From: Pluralibacter sp. UBA7423
GTDB taxonomy: Bacteria > Pseudomonadota > Gammaproteobacteria > Enterobacterales > Enterobacteriaceae
DNA: 64,000 nt
Direction: 5' to 3'
Assembly: GCA_002470465.1 (NCBI GenBank)
Contig: DKMD01000010.1
Span: forward strand, 232,623-296,622
Shown here: piece by piece, positions 7,936-20,773 of the stretch
How positions within the stretch are numbered: position 1 is the stretch's first letter
Layout of the letters: the number at the start of each line of letters is the position of its first letter
Made by a program: the position numbers and the translations under genes
The notes under the pieces: generated by a model
Seen by the model: only the letters and a program-made list of their open reading frames with translations
Told to the model about the DNA's origin: nothing
Databases searched by the model: none

Positions 7936-9225
7936 TCAGTGAGACGGCGTCTCGCTGTCGGCCGCGTCCAGCACTTCTTCTTCCGGACGCAGGACGCTGA
8001 TCAGCTTGAAGATCAGGCTCAGTGCAATACCGACGATGGTTGCCAGCGCCATGCCTTTCAGCTCCGCTGCGCCAATGTGAACTTTCGCACCGCTGACGCC
8101 GATGATCAGGATAACGGAGGTCAGGATCAGGTTCTGCGCTTTGCTGTAATCCACTTTCGATTCAATCAGCACGCGAATACCGGACGCACCGATCACTCCA
8201 TACAGCAGCAGCGAAACGCCGCCCATGACCGGCACCGGAATGATCTGGATAGCCGCCGCCAGTTTACCCACGCAGGAGAGCAGAATAGCAATCACCGCCG
8301 CGCCGCCGATAACCCAGGTGCTGTATACGCGGGTGATCGCCATTACGCCGATGTTTTCGCCGTAGGTGGTATTTGGCGTGGAGCCGAAGAAACCGGAGAT
8401 TACAGTGGAAAGGCCGTTGGCAAACATTGAACGGTGCAGGCCAGGATCCTTGATCAGGTCCTTTTTCACGATGTTCGCGGTAACCACCAGGTGGCCGACG
8501 TGTTCCGCGATAACCACCAGCGCCGCAGGCAGAATGGTGAAAATAGCAAACCACTCAAAGCGAGGCGTATAGAACGTTGGCAGCGCAAACCAGTGCGCCT
8601 GGCTGATTGCTGCGGTATCCACCATGCCCATGGAGAATGACAGGCCGTAACCCACCAATACGCCAATCAGAATAGGAATAATCGCCAGGAAGCCACGGAA
8701 CAGCACGGAGCCAAACACCGTCACAGCCAGCGTCACCATGGACACGATGATCACTTTGCTGTCGACGCTCTGGCCGTCGGCAGGCAGCAGACCGGCCATG
8801 TTCGCGGCAACGCCTGCCAGTTCGAGACCGATAACCGCGACGATTGCGCCCATCGCTGCCGGCGGGAACATCACATCCAGCCAGCCGGTTCCGGCTTTCT
8901 TCACGATGAATGACACCAGGCAGAACAGCACGCCGCACATGATAAAGCCGCCGAGCGCCACTTCATATCCCAGCGGCAGCAGAAGCAGTACGGGGGAAAT
9001 AAACGCAAAGCTTGAGCCCAGATAGGCCGGAATTTTGCCTTTGCATATGAACAGATACAGCAGCGTGCCGATGCCATTAAACAGCAGGACCGTTGCCGGG
9101 TTAATATGAAAAAGCACAGGCACCAGCACGGTTGCGCCAAACATGGCGAACAGATGCTGCAAACTAAGCGGGATGGTCTGTAAAAGCGGCGGTCTTTCAC
9201 TAACCCCGATAGCGCGGCGCGTCAT
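7936..9225 (-). CDS. uraA: Uracil:proton symporter UraA
   Basis: Inner-membrane nucleobase transporter of the NAT/NCS2 family, 429 residues like E. coli. The start is MTRRAIGVSERPPLL at 9225, with GAGG upstream; an extension to 9282 is rejected because orthologues begin at this methionine. Fourteen hydrophobic segments are evident, with the conserved signatures VVIAEHVGHLVV and GLSTVISGFFGSTPNTTYGE. It is second in the upp-uraA operon, so imported uracil is trapped at once as UMP by Upp. A hairpin with a T tract separates it from upp. Confidence 0.97.
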   Translation of the reverse strand: MTRRAIGVSERPPLLQTIPLSLQHLFAMFGATVLVPVLFHINPATVLLFNGIGTLLYLFICKGKIPAYLGSSFAFISPVLLLLPLGYEVALGGFIMCGVLFCLVSFIVKKAGTGWLDVMFPPAAMGAIVAVIGLELAGVAANMAGLLPADGQSVDSKVIIVSMVTLAVTVFGSVLFRGFLAIIPILIGVLVGYGLSFSMGMVDTAAISQAHWFALPTFYTPRFEWFAIFTILPAALVVIAEHVGHLVVTANIVKKDLIKDPGLHRSMFANGLSTVISGFFGSTPNTTYGENIGVMAITRVYSTWVIGGAAVIAILLSCVGKLAAAIQIIPVPVMGGVSLLLYGVIGASGIRVLIESKVDYSKAQNLILTSVILIIGVSGAKVHIGAAELKGMALATIVGIALSLIFKLISVLRPEEEVLDAADSETPSH

Positions 9226-9263
9226 AGTCGTTTCCTCTGAGTATTGTTGTTGTGTTGTAGTCA

Positions 9264-9297
9264 AAAAAAAGCCGACTCTCAAAGTCGGCTCTTTTTA
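9264..9297 (-). terminator. Intercistronic hairpin between upp and uraA
   Basis: AGCCGACT and AGTCGGCT pair around a short loop; on the minus strand a run of eight T follows, and on the plus strand five T. It looks like an intrinsic terminator inside the operon and would lower uraA expression relative to upp. Confidence 0.75.
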
Positions 9298-9306
9298 GTG
9301 AATCAC

Positions 9307-9933
9307 TTACTTGGTACCAAAGATCTTATCGCCGGCATCGCCGAGGCCAGGGATGATGTACCCGTGCTCGTTGAGGCCCTGGTCAATGGAAGCGGTGTAC
9401 AGCTCAACGTCCGGATGCGCTTTCTCCAGCGCGGCAATACCTTCCGGCGCAGCAACCAGTACCAGCACTTTAATGCTGTTACAGCCGGCGTTTTTCAGCA
9501 GGTCGATGGTGGCGATCATAGAGCCGCCGGTTGCCAGCATCGGGTCAACCACCAGCGCCATACGCTCGTCGATGTTGGAGACCAGCTTCTGGAAATACGG
9601 AACCGGTTCGAGGGTTTCTTCATTACGGTAGATGCCGACCACGCTGATACGCGCGCTCGGAACGTGCTCCAGCACGCCTTCCATCATGCCGAGGCCTGCA
9701 CGCAGGATTGGTACAACGGTAATTTTTTTGCCTTTGATCTGCTCAATCTGCACCGGGCCATTCCAGCCTTCGATGGTAACGGTTTCGGTTTCCAGATCGG
9801 AGGTCGCTTCATAGGTCAGTAAGCTGCCAACTTCTGAGGCGAGTTCACGGAAGCGTTTAGTGCTGATGTCATGCTCACGCATCAGGCCCAGCTTGTGTTT
9901 GACGAGTGGGTGTTTCACTTCAACAATCTTCAT
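9307..9933 (-). CDS. upp: Uracil phosphoribosyltransferase
   Basis: Cytoplasmic salvage enzyme converting uracil and PRPP to UMP and pyrophosphate. The 208-residue product starts [16 protein letters not shown] at 9933, with GAGGAGAAAG upstream, and has the PRPP-binding motif [17 protein letters not shown] and the uracil-binding tail [17 protein letters not shown]. Length matches E. coli. The initially transcribed region carries the T-tract typical of UTP-controlled upp transcription. In E. coli upp is immediately divergent from purMN; here an inserted bgl operon lies between. Confidence 0.98.
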   Translation of the reverse strand: MKIVEVKHPLVKHKLGLMREHDISTKRFRELASEVGSLLTYEATSDLETETVTIEGWNGPVQIEQIKGKKITVVPILRAGLGMMEGVLEHVPSARISVVGIYRNEETLEPVPYFQKLVSNIDERMALVVDPMLATGGSMIATIDLLKNAGCNSIKVLVLVAAPEGIAALEKAHPDVELYTASIDQGLNEHGYIIPGLGDAGDKIFGTK

Positions 9934-9960
9934 TCTCTTTCTCCTCTGAGGTGGCATCCG

Positions 9961-9981
9961 CAAAAAAATCGCGGGATTATA
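9961..9981 (-). promoter_or_regulatory. upp promoter with UTP-sensing start region
   Basis: The minus strand reads TATAAT (9981-9976), five bases, then GATTTTTTTG (9970-9961). In E. coli, upp transcripts starting at A in this context slip on the T run when UTP is high and abort, while starts at G escape. The same arrangement is seen here with seven T, so the same pyrimidine feedback is expected. Confidence 0.75.
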
Positions 9982-10047
9982 CCGCTTTTTTTGGATTGCG
10001 CCATACCCGTGTTGCTTGACGTATATCAAGCAAAGTGATTTAGAGAC

Positions 10048-10072
10048 AAAAAAACCGGAGGCAGGGCTCCGG
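10048..10072 (-). terminator. Terminator of the bglK-bglA operon
   Basis: CCGGAG and CTCCGG form a 6-bp stem with a 6-base loop, followed on the minus strand by seven T. It lies 89 bp past the bglA stop, beyond a BIME, and insulates upp from the bgl operon. Confidence 0.7.
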
Positions 10073-10089
10073 CTTGGGCGCAGGGTTCT

Positions 10090-10157
10090 GCCCGGTGGCG
10101 CTACGCTTACGCGGGCCTACGTGTATTGTAGGTCGGGTAAGCATTAGCGCCACCCGA
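10090..10157. repeat. BIME (paired REP palindromes)
   Basis: Two inverted copies of the enterobacterial REP-like unit (GGTGGCGCTACGCTTACGCG and its near complement) face each other between bglA and upp. Confidence 0.75.
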
Positions 10158-10160
10158 CAG

Positions 10161-12480
<2,320 letters not shown>

Positions 12481-12506
12481 CTGTGCCTTCCTCCGAATGC
12501 CATTTC

Positions 12507-12520
12507 AGAAACCGGTTTCA
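12507..12520. promoter_or_regulatory. LacI-type operator 1 of bglKA
   Basis: AGAAACCGGTTTCA contains the perfect 12-bp palindrome GAAACCGGTTTC, the form bound by AscG-like LacI-family repressors. It overlies the predicted start of bglK transcription, a repressing position. Confidence 0.7.
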
Positions 12521-12524
12521 GTGG

Positions 12525-12554
12525 AATATTGTGTGCTCTGGCAATAACCTGCAA
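12525..12554 (-). promoter_or_regulatory. Putative bglK promoter
   Basis: On the minus strand TTGCAG (12554-12549) and AATATT (12530-12525) are separated by 18 bp. Operator 1 lies just downstream and operator 2 just upstream, which supports the placement. Confidence 0.45.
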
Positions 12555-12563
12555 GCATTAAAC

Positions 12564-12577
12564 CGTAACCGGTTTCA
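12564..12577. promoter_or_regulatory. LacI-type operator 2 of bglKA
   Basis: CGTAACCGGTTTCA shares the ACCGGTTTCA core with operator 1, 57 bp away centre to centre, suitable for looping or for a second independent contact upstream of the -35. Confidence 0.55.
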
Positions 12578-12582
12578 TTTTC

Positions 12583-12596
12583 GTGAACGGGTTCAA
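12583..12596. promoter_or_regulatory. LacI-type operator 3, degenerate
   Basis: GTGAACGGGTTCAA is a weaker dyad of the same design (TGAAC/GTTCA) 19 bp beyond operator 2. It may be an auxiliary site. Confidence 0.4.
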
Positions 12597-12660
12597 ATTT
12601 GCCGCCGGGGCTTCACTATCGTGTAAATATTCGTCAGCAAAAGATATCCCTCTCCCAGGC

Positions 12661-12689
12661 TCGCAAACGTTTGCTTAGGCTGTTAGAAT
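12661..12689 (+). promoter_or_regulatory. purM promoter with PurR operator
   Basis: TCGCAAACGTTTGCTT (12661-12676) matches the PurR box ACGCAAACGTTTGCGT at 14 of 16 positions. A TAGAAT -10 lies at 12684-12689, and the operator covers the -35 region at 17-bp spacing, so PurR with hypoxanthine or guanine should block RNA polymerase. Confidence 0.85.
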
Positions 12690-12710
12690 GGCGCCGATTT
12701 TATTTGCTAA

Positions 12711-13768
<1,058 letters not shown>

Positions 13769-13769
<1 letters not shown>

Positions 13770-14410
13770 TGAAAAACATTGTGGTGCTGATTTCTGGCAA
13801 CGGAAGCAACCTGCAGGCGATTATCGATGCCTGCAAGCAGAAGAGAATCAACGGCACCCTGCGTGCAGTGTTCAGCAACAAGGCCGATGCGTTCGGCCTT
13901 GAGCGAGCGCGTGAAGCAGATATTCCTGCCCATGCGCTGTCCGCCAGTCAGTTTTCCAGTCGCGAAGCCTTCGATCGCGAACTGATCCAGGAGATTGACG
14001 CCTACGCGCCCGACGTAGTCGTACTTGCAGGCTATATGCGCATTCTCAGCCCGGCTTTTGTCGCGCACTATTATGGCCGTTTGCTGAACATTCACCCTTC
14101 CCTGCTGCCGAAATACCCGGGCCTGCATACCCATCGTCAGGTGCTGGACAACGGCGACGAAGAGCATGGCACCTCGGTGCATTTCGTTACCGACGAGCTC
14201 GACGGCGGCCCGGTGATCCTTCAGGCCAAAGTGCCGGTGTTTGCCGGCGACACGGAAGAGGAAATCACCGACCGCGTGCAGCATCAGGAGCATGCAATCT
14301 ATCCGCTGGTCGTCAGCTGGTTTGTTGATGGCCGTCTGGAAATGAAAAATAACGGCGCCTGGCTCGACGGCGTGCAGCTTCCTGCTCAGGGACATGCTTC
14401 CGAAGACTAA
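13769..14410 (+). CDS. purN: Phosphoribosylglycinamide formyltransferase 1
   Basis: Transfers a formyl group from 10-formyltetrahydrofolate to GAR in purine synthesis. The 213 residues show the P-loop-like VLISGNGSNLQAIID, the folate motif MRILSPAFV, catalytic NIHPSLLPKYPGLHTH with Asn and His, and HFVTDELDGGPVI with Asp. Its ATG overlaps the purM stop, and a BIME follows the gene. Confidence 0.98.
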
Positions 14411-14415
14411 CTTAC

Positions 14416-14485
14416 CGTCGGGTGGCGCTACGCTTACCCGACCTACAAACCGTAGGCCCGGGCAAGCACAGCGCTGCCGCGCATC
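14416..14485. repeat. BIME downstream of purN
   Basis: GGGTGGCGCTACGCTTACCC and an inverted GTAGGCCCGGGCAAGC-type copy form a paired REP element at the purMN 3' end; it may stabilise or terminate the transcript. Confidence 0.7.
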
Positions 14486-14524
14486 TACGCCCCAACGCCT
14501 TAATATCCTCAAGAAAAAAATTAA

Positions 14525-14542
14525 CTGTCATACTTATCTGGC
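14525..14542 (+). promoter_or_regulatory. Possible Pho half-box upstream of ppk
   Basis: CTGTCATA matches the first half of the PhoB box exactly, but the second half is poor and displaced (CTGGCA two bases late). PhoB control of ppk is known in related bacteria, so the site is recorded with low certainty. Confidence 0.25.
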
Positions 14543-14618
14543 ACAGTTGGACATCTCAGGTCAAAGCTCGCCATAATGTGAGGGCTGCCCGCGTCAATCA
14601 ACCGGAGTGTGAGGAGTA

Positions 14619-16679
14619 ATGGGTCAGGATAAGCTTTATATCGAAAAAGAACTGAGCTGGTTGTCATTTAACGAGCGCGTTCTCCAGGAAGCGGCGGATA
14701 AAAGCAACCCGTTGATAGAACGCATGCGCTTTTTGGGGATCTACTCCAATAACCTGGATGAGTTCTACAAGGTGCGTTTTGCCGAACTCAAGCGCCGCAT
14801 TATCATCAGTGAAGAGCAAGGCATTACCGCCCATTCCCGCCATCTACTCGGTAAAATTCAGGCCCGGGTGCTGAAGGCCGACCAGGAATTCGACAGTCTC
14901 TATAACGAGCTGCTGCTGGAAATGGCACGCAACCAGATATTCCTGATCAACGAACGTCAGCTGTCGGTCAATCAGCAAGGCTGGCTGCGCCACTACTTTA
15001 AACACTATCTGCGCCAGCACATCACGCCAATCCTGATTAACCGCGAAACCGATCTGGTGTCGTTCCTGAAGGACGATTACACCTATCTGGCGGTGGAGAT
15101 TATTCGCGGCGACGAAATCAGCTACGCGCTGCTGGAAATTCCGTCTGATAAAGTACCGCGCTTTGTTAACCTGCCACCGGAAACGCCGCGCCGCCGTAAG
15201 CCGATGATCCTACTGGATAACATTCTTCGCTACTGCCTCGACGACATCTTTAAGGGCTTCTTTGATTACGACGCCCTGAACGCCTACTCGATGAAAATGA
15301 CCCGCGACGCCGAGTACGACCTGGTGCACGAGATGGAATCGAGCCTGATGGAGCTGATGTCTTCCAGCCTTAAGCAGCGCCTGACCGCAGAGCCGGTGCG
15401 CTTTGTTTATCAGCGCGACATGCCGGATGCGATGGTCGAAATGCTGCGCAATAAGTTCGCCATCACCCGCTATGACTCCATCGTCCCCGGCGGACGCTAC
15501 CACAACTTTAAGGACTTTATCGGCTTCCCGAACGTTGGCAAAGCCAACCTGGTGAACAAGCCGCTGCCGCGCCTGCGACACGTCTGGTTTGATAAATTCC
15601 GTAACGGGTTTGATGCGATCCGCGAGCGCGACGTGCTGCTCTACTATCCGTATCACACCTTCGAGCACGTTCTGGAACTGCTGCGTCAGGCATCGTTTGA
15701 CCCAAGCGTGCTGGCGATCAAAATCAATATCTACCGCGTGGCAAAAGACTCCCGCATCATTGATTCGATGATTCACGCCGCCCACAACGGCAAAAAAGTT
15801 ACCGTAGTGGTCGAGCTTCAGGCGCGCTTTGATGAAGAGGCCAACATTCACTGGGCGAAGCGCCTCACCGAAGCGGGCGTGCACGTTATCTTCTCCGCGC
15901 CGGGCCTGAAAATTCACGCCAAGCTGTTCCTTATCTCACGTAAGGAGGGCGATGAAGTGGTGCGCTACGCGCATATCGGCACCGGGAACTTCAACGAAAA
16001 AACCGCCCGTATTTACACCGACTATTCGCTGCTGACCGCCGATGCGCGCATCACTAACGAAGTGCGTCGGGTGTTTAACTTCATTGAGAACCCTTACCGT
16101 CCGGTGAATTTCGATTACCTGATGGTGTCGCCGCAAAACTCGCGCCGCCTGCTGTACGAGATGATCGACAAAGAGATCGCCAATGCCCAGAATGGCTTGC
16201 CTTCTGGCATAACGCTGAAGCTGAACAATCTGGTCGACAAAGGCCTGGTTGACAGACTCTATGCGGCGTCCGGCTCCGGCGTACCGGTGAATCTGCTGAT
16301 CCGCGGCATGTGTTCGCTGATCCCGCAGCTGGAAGGCATCAGCGAAAATATTAACGTCATCAGCATCGTTGACCGCTACCTTGAGCACGATCGGATCTAT
16401 ATTTTTGAAGACGGCGGCAGCAAAAAGGTGTGGCTCTCGTCGGCAGACTGGATGACGCGAAATATCGACTACCGCATTGAAGTCGCCACGCCGCTGCTTG
16501 ACCCGCGCCTGAAGCAGCAGGTGCTGGATATCATCGATCTGCTGTTCAGCGACACCGTAAAAGCCCGTTTTATCGACAAAGAGCTGAGTAATCGCTATGT
16601 GCCTCGCGGCAATCGCCGCAAAGTCCGGGCCCAGCTGGCGATTTACGACTACATCAAAACCCTTGAGCAAGCCGACTAA
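14619..16679 (+). CDS. ppk: Polyphosphate kinase 1
   Basis: Membrane-associated enzyme that reversibly makes polyphosphate from ATP via a phosphohistidine. The 686-residue protein begins [18 protein letters not shown] with GTGAGGAG upstream. The phosphorylated histidine lies in [11 protein letters not shown], and the second PLD-like catalytic segment is [20 protein letters not shown]; the C-terminal domain includes [16 protein letters not shown]. Length matches E. coli (688). ppx starts 3 bp after its stop, pairing synthesis with degradation. Confidence 0.98.
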   Translation: MGQDKLYIEKELSWLSFNERVLQEAADKSNPLIERMRFLGIYSNNLDEFYKVRFAELKRRIIISEEQGITAHSRHLLGKIQARVLKADQEFDSLYNELLLEMARNQIFLINERQLSVNQQGWLRHYFKHYLRQHITPILINRETDLVSFLKDDYTYLAVEIIRGDEISYALLEIPSDKVPRFVNLPPETPRRRKPMILLDNILRYCLDDIFKGFFDYDALNAYSMKMTRDAEYDLVHEMESSLMELMSSSLKQRLTAEPVRFVYQRDMPDAMVEMLRNKFAITRYDSIVPGGRYHNFKDFIGFPNVGKANLVNKPLPRLRHVWFDKFRNGFDAIRERDVLLYYPYHTFEHVLELLRQASFDPSVLAIKINIYRVAKDSRIIDSMIHAAHNGKKVTVVVELQARFDEEANIHWAKRLTEAGVHVIFSAPGLKIHAKLFLISRKEGDEVVRYAHIGTGNFNEKTARIYTDYSLLTADARITNEVRRVFNFIENPYRPVNFDYLMVSPQNSRRLLYEMIDKEIANAQNGLPSGITLKLNNLVDKGLVDRLYAASGSGVPVNLLIRGMCSLIPQLEGISENINVISIVDRYLEHDRIYIFEDGGSKKVWLSSADWMTRNIDYRIEVATPLLDPRLKQQVLDIIDLLFSDTVKARFIDKELSNRYVPRGNRRKVRAQLAIYDYIKTLEQAD

Positions 16680-16682
16680 TCT

Positions 16683-18224
16683 ATGCCCATTAAAACCAAA
16701 ACGTCACGACCGCAGGAGATTGCTGCGGTCGACCTGGGATCGAACAGTTTTCATATGGTGATTGCGCGCGTCGTCGACGGTGCACTGCAAATTATTGGCC
16801 GCCTGAAGCAGCGCGTTCATCTGGCCGACGGCCTGGGTGAAAATAACATGCTCAGCGAAGAAGCAATAGAGCGTGGCATGAGCTGCCTCTCTCTGTTTGC
16901 TGAGCGTCTGCAAGGGTTTTCCCCGGCAAACGTGGTCATCGTCGGCACCCACACGCTTCGCCAGGCGCTGAACGCGCCAGAGTTTCTCAAGCGTGCAGAA
17001 AAGGTTATCCCCTACCCGATTGAAATCATTTCGGGTAATGAAGAAGCCCGCCTGATTTTTATGGGCGTGGAGCACACGCAGCCGGAAAAAGGCCGCAAGC
17101 TGGTGATCGACATCGGCGGCGGTTCAACGGAGCTTGTGATCGGCGAAGACTTCACCCCGCAGCTGGTGGAAAGCCGCCGTATGGGCTGCGTCAGCTTCGC
17201 CCAGACGTTCTTCCCCGGCGGCGCCATCAGCAAAGAGAACTTCCAGCGCGCTCGCCTCGCGGCGGTGCAGAAGCTTGAAACGCTCTCCTGGCAGTATCGT
17301 ATTCAGGGCTGGAACGTGGCGATGGGCGCATCGGGCACCATTAAAGCGGTGCACGAAGTGCTGGTCGAAATGGGCGAGAAGGACGGCATCATCACCCCTG
17401 AACGCCTGGATATGTTGGTTGCAGAGGTACTGAAGTTCAAAAGCTTCAGCGCACTGAGCCTGCCGGGCCTGTCCGAAGACCGCCAGGCGGTCTTTATGCC
17501 TGGCCTCGCCATTCTTTGCGGCGTGTTTGATTCGCTGGCAATTAAAGAGCTGCGCCTGTCTGACGGCGCGCTGCGCGAGGGCGTGCTGTACGAAATGGAA
17601 GGTCGCTTCCGCCACGATGATATTCGTATCCGCACCGCCGAAAGTCTGGCGAGCCAGTACAACGTGGACCGCGAACAGGCGCGCCGCGTGCTGGAAACCA
17701 CCAACCGCATGTACGAGCAGTGGGTTGAGCAAAACGGCAAGCAGGCGCACCCGCAGCTGGCAGCGCTGCTGAAGTGGTCCGCGATGCTGCACGAGGTTGG
17801 GCTGAATATCAATCACAGCGGAATGCACCGCCATTCGGCATACATTCTGCAAAACAGCGATTTGCCGGGCTTTAATCAGGAACAGCAGATGCTTATCGCC
17901 ACGCTGGTTCGCTATCATCGCAAGGCGGTAAAACTCGACGATCTGCCGCGTTTTACGCTGTTTAAGAAAAAGCAGTTCTTGCCGATGATCCAGCTGCTGC
18001 GCCTCGGCGTGCTGCTGAATAACCAGCGTCAGGCGACAACCACTCCGCCGACGCTGAAGCTCACCACCGAAGCGAATCACTGGACGCTGTGCTTCCCGCA
18101 CGACTGGTTTAGCCAGAACGCGCTGGTGCTGCTCGATCTGGAAAAAGAGCAGCAGTACTGGCAGGCGGTAACCGGCTGGGCGCTGAAAATTACCGAAGAA
18201 GCGTCACCCGATATCGCGGCCTGA
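16683..18224 (+). CDS. ppx: Exopolyphosphatase
   Basis: Processive hydrolase of long-chain polyphosphate, also relevant to pppGpp turnover; 513 residues. The actin/HSP70-like fold is shown by [16 protein letters not shown] (phosphate 1) and [16 protein letters not shown] (phosphate 2), and the C-terminal HD-like helical region contains [20 protein letters not shown]. It follows ppk by 3 bp and converges with yfgF, with only 10 bp between the two stop codons and no obvious terminator. Confidence 0.98.
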   Translation: MPIKTKTSRPQEIAAVDLGSNSFHMVIARVVDGALQIIGRLKQRVHLADGLGENNMLSEEAIERGMSCLSLFAERLQGFSPANVVIVGTHTLRQALNAPEFLKRAEKVIPYPIEIISGNEEARLIFMGVEHTQPEKGRKLVIDIGGGSTELVIGEDFTPQLVESRRMGCVSFAQTFFPGGAISKENFQRARLAAVQKLETLSWQYRIQGWNVAMGASGTIKAVHEVLVEMGEKDGIITPERLDMLVAEVLKFKSFSALSLPGLSEDRQAVFMPGLAILCGVFDSLAIKELRLSDGALREGVLYEMEGRFRHDDIRIRTAESLASQYNVDREQARRVLETTNRMYEQWVEQNGKQAHPQLAALLKWSAMLHEVGLNINHSGMHRHSAYILQNSDLPGFNQEQQMLIATLVRYHRKAVKLDDLPRFTLFKKKQFLPMIQLLRLGVLLNNQRQATTTPPTLKLTTEANHWTLCFPHDWFSQNALVLLDLEKEQQYWQAVTGWALKITEEASPDIAA

Positions 18225-18234
18225 CGGGCGCGGT

Positions 18235-20460
18235 TCACTCATCTGCGGCAGCCAGGCCTTCCAAAGGCTCTGGCTTGCCGATATAAAAGCCCTGCAGATA
18301 ATCAATCCCCAGCTCCAGTGCAGCTTGCTGAATCTCTTCCGTTTCAACGAACTCCGCCACGACATGCATGTTTTTCATCCGCGCAAGGTGGCAGATAGAC
18401 GACACAATCTGGTAGTCCAGACTGCTGGAAAGCAGGTTCTGAATAAAGCTGCCATCGATCTTCAGGATATCGGCATTGATCTTTTTCAACCGCGAATAGC
18501 TGGCGTAACCGGTACCAAAATCATCGATAGCAATCCGGCAGCCAAGCGCCTGGAGCTGCTCAATATTTTGCATCGCCTGTTCAGGGTGGCTCAGCGATTG
18601 CGTTTCGGTTACCTCGAACACCAGCTGCCAGCCCTGAATGTTATAGCGCGTCAACAGGCTTGCTACCGTTTTTGGAAACTGCGAGCCGCAGGCCGATGAC
18701 GGTGAAATATTGATCGACAGGCGCAGGCCAGGCAGCGCTTTACGACGGGTATCCATGAAGATCAGAGCGTGTTCTATCACCCAAAGATCGATGCGCGATG
18801 ACAGACCGAACTCATGCGCAACCGGTAAAAAATCCTCCGGCGCGATCAGCCGATCGTTTTCACCCTGCAAACGAATAAGCACCTCGTGGTAATTGTCGCC
18901 GCGGATCCCGACGATAGGCTGAACCATCAGGCTGAAGCCGTCATGTTCCAGCGCCAGCTGGAGGCGATTCATCACCGTGACCTTTTCTTTCAGCCGCTGC
19001 TGTAAATACACGGTATTACGGTGCTGCAAATTCTCGGGAGAGCCCGTAATCAGCGACACATTCGCAATGGAGCTCAGCTCCCCCAGCAGCATCGACAGTT
19101 GCAGCACCGGAGAACGAACGTGGCAATAGCTGACGCCCACATTAGGCTGCAGCGGCATACCATCCCAGACAAAGCGGAATGTCTTAATAAGCGCATCGAG
19201 AGAAGCAATGCGCAGCTCGTGCGAATCCGTGTTAAGGCGGATCACTAGATCGTGACCGGAGAGCTGATAAATGCTCTCACCATCCTGCAGAGCGGACTCC
19301 AGCCATTTGCCGAGGTTTTGCTTGTACTGAATCCTTACCATCATGCCGTAGTGGCGCCCGAGCACTTCCAGCTCCGGTATACGCAGGAAGCAAAGCACGG
19401 ACCACGGCGTGGAAGATAGCTTACGGCTTAGCGCCCACAGATTTGGCATCTGAACTACGGGGTCAATATACGCCATCCGCTTCACCCGGGCATGGATAAT
19501 GCGCTGTTCTGTCGCAAGCATCGCCATGTACATCACGATAAATGAGAACACCAGGTAGCTCGACGACGTGATCGCCAGCTGTGTGCTGTAGCTCGAATAA
19601 ACCGGAATGTAGCGGTAATAGAAGTGAATACTGACGATAAGCACCAGCGTCCATATAATGGACATCAGACGATAGCCAAAGCGCATTGCCCCCCACAGCA
19701 TCACGGGCAGCAGCAGAGAGAGCGTGTAGTTGGTGGTAAAAATAGAAGCAGCATTCGGCTCTGGAATAAAAAGTAATCCAATAATCATCAATAAAATCAG
19801 CGACCAGAGTGCGATCTCCATCGTTGAAACTTTATAGTCAATCTGCAGACGAAGCTGAGAATAAAACGAGCGCAGGTACAAAGGATTGCGGACAGCCCTG
19901 ATTACCAGGTAGCAGAGCGGTACCCCCGTTAAGCATCCCACCAGCATGGATTGATAGTTAATCAGGCTGTGCAGCGTCAGCGGACCAGCACCTGCCAGCG
20001 AAATACTGGCAGGAAGAATGTCAAAAAAGACGCAGGCCAATAGCAGTAATTGAAACACCGTGGCGGGGAAAAAGACCTGCCAAAAGAGGCGCTGCGGCAT
20101 CAGCCGCGTACTGCCGTAGGTGATGGAATGTCGGTGCGGGACAAACACCCGATAGCCGCCCCAGCTCAGGATCACCGGAATTAAAAAATGGAAGACGATG
20201 ACGACACGTTCAGGCACCGACATGCCCTGAGCGATGATAAACCAGATACCCAGCACAATGCCGGGCAGCGCGTCCCAGCCAAAGAAAAGCATCAGCGTCA
20301 GAAGCAACGCCAGCGGCAAATAGTAAAGCGAAACAATCCCGCCATCGATCCGGGTGAAGGTGTTCGCACTTCGGGCGACTGGTAGCAGGATAAGAGGCAG
20401 AATAAGTGGGAGTCCCCACCATTTATCACGAGTTTTTTTGTAGAGTTCAGTAAGGTGCAT
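18235..20460 (-). CDS. yfgF: Cyclic-di-GMP phosphodiesterase YfgF
   Basis: Membrane c-di-GMP phosphodiesterase. The 741 residues comprise an N-terminal MASE1-like sensor with about nine membrane segments (1-315), a degenerate GGDEF domain whose signature site reads LSGHDLV, so no cyclase activity is expected, and a C-terminal EAL domain. The EAL domain has EVL in place of EAL (YHEVLIRL) but keeps NISPSS, EVTETQS, IDDFGTGYASYSRL, KIDGSFI and EFVET, so hydrolysis is likely. E. coli YfgF is an anaerobic enzyme affecting surface properties and peroxide resistance. A class II FNR promoter lies upstream. Confidence 0.95.
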   Translation of the reverse strand: MHLTELYKKTRDKWWGLPLILPLILLPVARSANTFTRIDGGIVSLYYLPLALLLTLMLFFGWDALPGIVLGIWFIIAQGMSVPERVVIVFHFLIPVILSWGGYRVFVPHRHSITYGSTRLMPQRLFWQVFFPATVFQLLLLACVFFDILPASISLAGAGPLTLHSLINYQSMLVGCLTGVPLCYLVIRAVRNPLYLRSFYSQLRLQIDYKVSTMEIALWSLILLMIIGLLFIPEPNAASIFTTNYTLSLLLPVMLWGAMRFGYRLMSIIWTLVLIVSIHFYYRYIPVYSSYSTQLAITSSSYLVFSFIVMYMAMLATEQRIIHARVKRMAYIDPVVQMPNLWALSRKLSSTPWSVLCFLRIPELEVLGRHYGMMVRIQYKQNLGKWLESALQDGESIYQLSGHDLVIRLNTDSHELRIASLDALIKTFRFVWDGMPLQPNVGVSYCHVRSPVLQLSMLLGELSSIANVSLITGSPENLQHRNTVYLQQRLKEKVTVMNRLQLALEHDGFSLMVQPIVGIRGDNYHEVLIRLQGENDRLIAPEDFLPVAHEFGLSSRIDLWVIEHALIFMDTRRKALPGLRLSINISPSSACGSQFPKTVASLLTRYNIQGWQLVFEVTETQSLSHPEQAMQNIEQLQALGCRIAIDDFGTGYASYSRLKKINADILKIDGSFIQNLLSSSLDYQIVSSICHLARMKNMHVVAEFVETEEIQQAALELGIDYLQGFYIGKPEPLEGLAAADE

Positions 20461-20562
20461 AGATGCTCAAGGGCAGTTCCCATTCCCGATGGGGCAGAGT
20501 CAGACAGGCATCCAACCTGATGGGCGATCCCGACAAATCCACAGTACGGATCGAGGCAAGAG

Positions 20563-20603
20563 ATTATAGTTAGCGGCAGCGCAAGCGATTTGACTTAAAT
20601 CAA
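20563..20603 (-). promoter_or_regulatory. FNR-activated class II promoter of yfgF
   Basis: TTGACTTAAATCAA (20590-20603) fits the FNR consensus TTGAT-N4-ATCAA at nine of ten bases. A minus-strand TATAAT occupies 20568-20563, placing the start near 20556 and the FNR site at about -41, the class II activating position. This agrees with the anaerobic role reported for YfgF. Confidence 0.75.
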
Positions 20604-20703
20604 CAAAAGGAGCCAGCCGGAAAAATCCTACTTCAGGCGATATTCTCACGCCCCAGTTGTGCTACCCGGCACCGGATTTGCACAATTTTTACCCAATTGT
20701 TAA

Positions 20704-20760
20704 TTGACCCTGCTGCCCCGCTGTGCCTTAATAGGCCCATCGCCCGAATCGGGCATTTTT
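20704..20760 (+). promoter_or_regulatory. yfgG promoter and 5' stem-loop
   Basis: TTGACC (20704-20709) and TTAATA (20728-20733) lie 18 bp apart. The transcript would begin near 20740 and immediately form GCCCG-AAT-CGGGC (20742-20754) followed by ATTTTT. So close to the start, the stem is more likely a stabilising or translation-affecting leader element than a terminator. Confidence 0.5.
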
Positions 20761-20773
20761 AAAGGACCCTTCA

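Larger units (their letters stand above)
20461..20773. other. Divergent control region between yfgF and yfgG
   Basis: This 313-bp gap holds the yfgF FNR promoter on the left strand, a candidate yfgG promoter and a leader hairpin on the right strand. I see no further open frame worth calling. Confidence 0.6.

Noticed and set aside
10016..10029. FNR-like TTGACGTATATCAA upstream of upp
   Set aside because: It would be centred near -53, not a usual FNR activating position, and upp has no known anaerobic role; kept only as a note.
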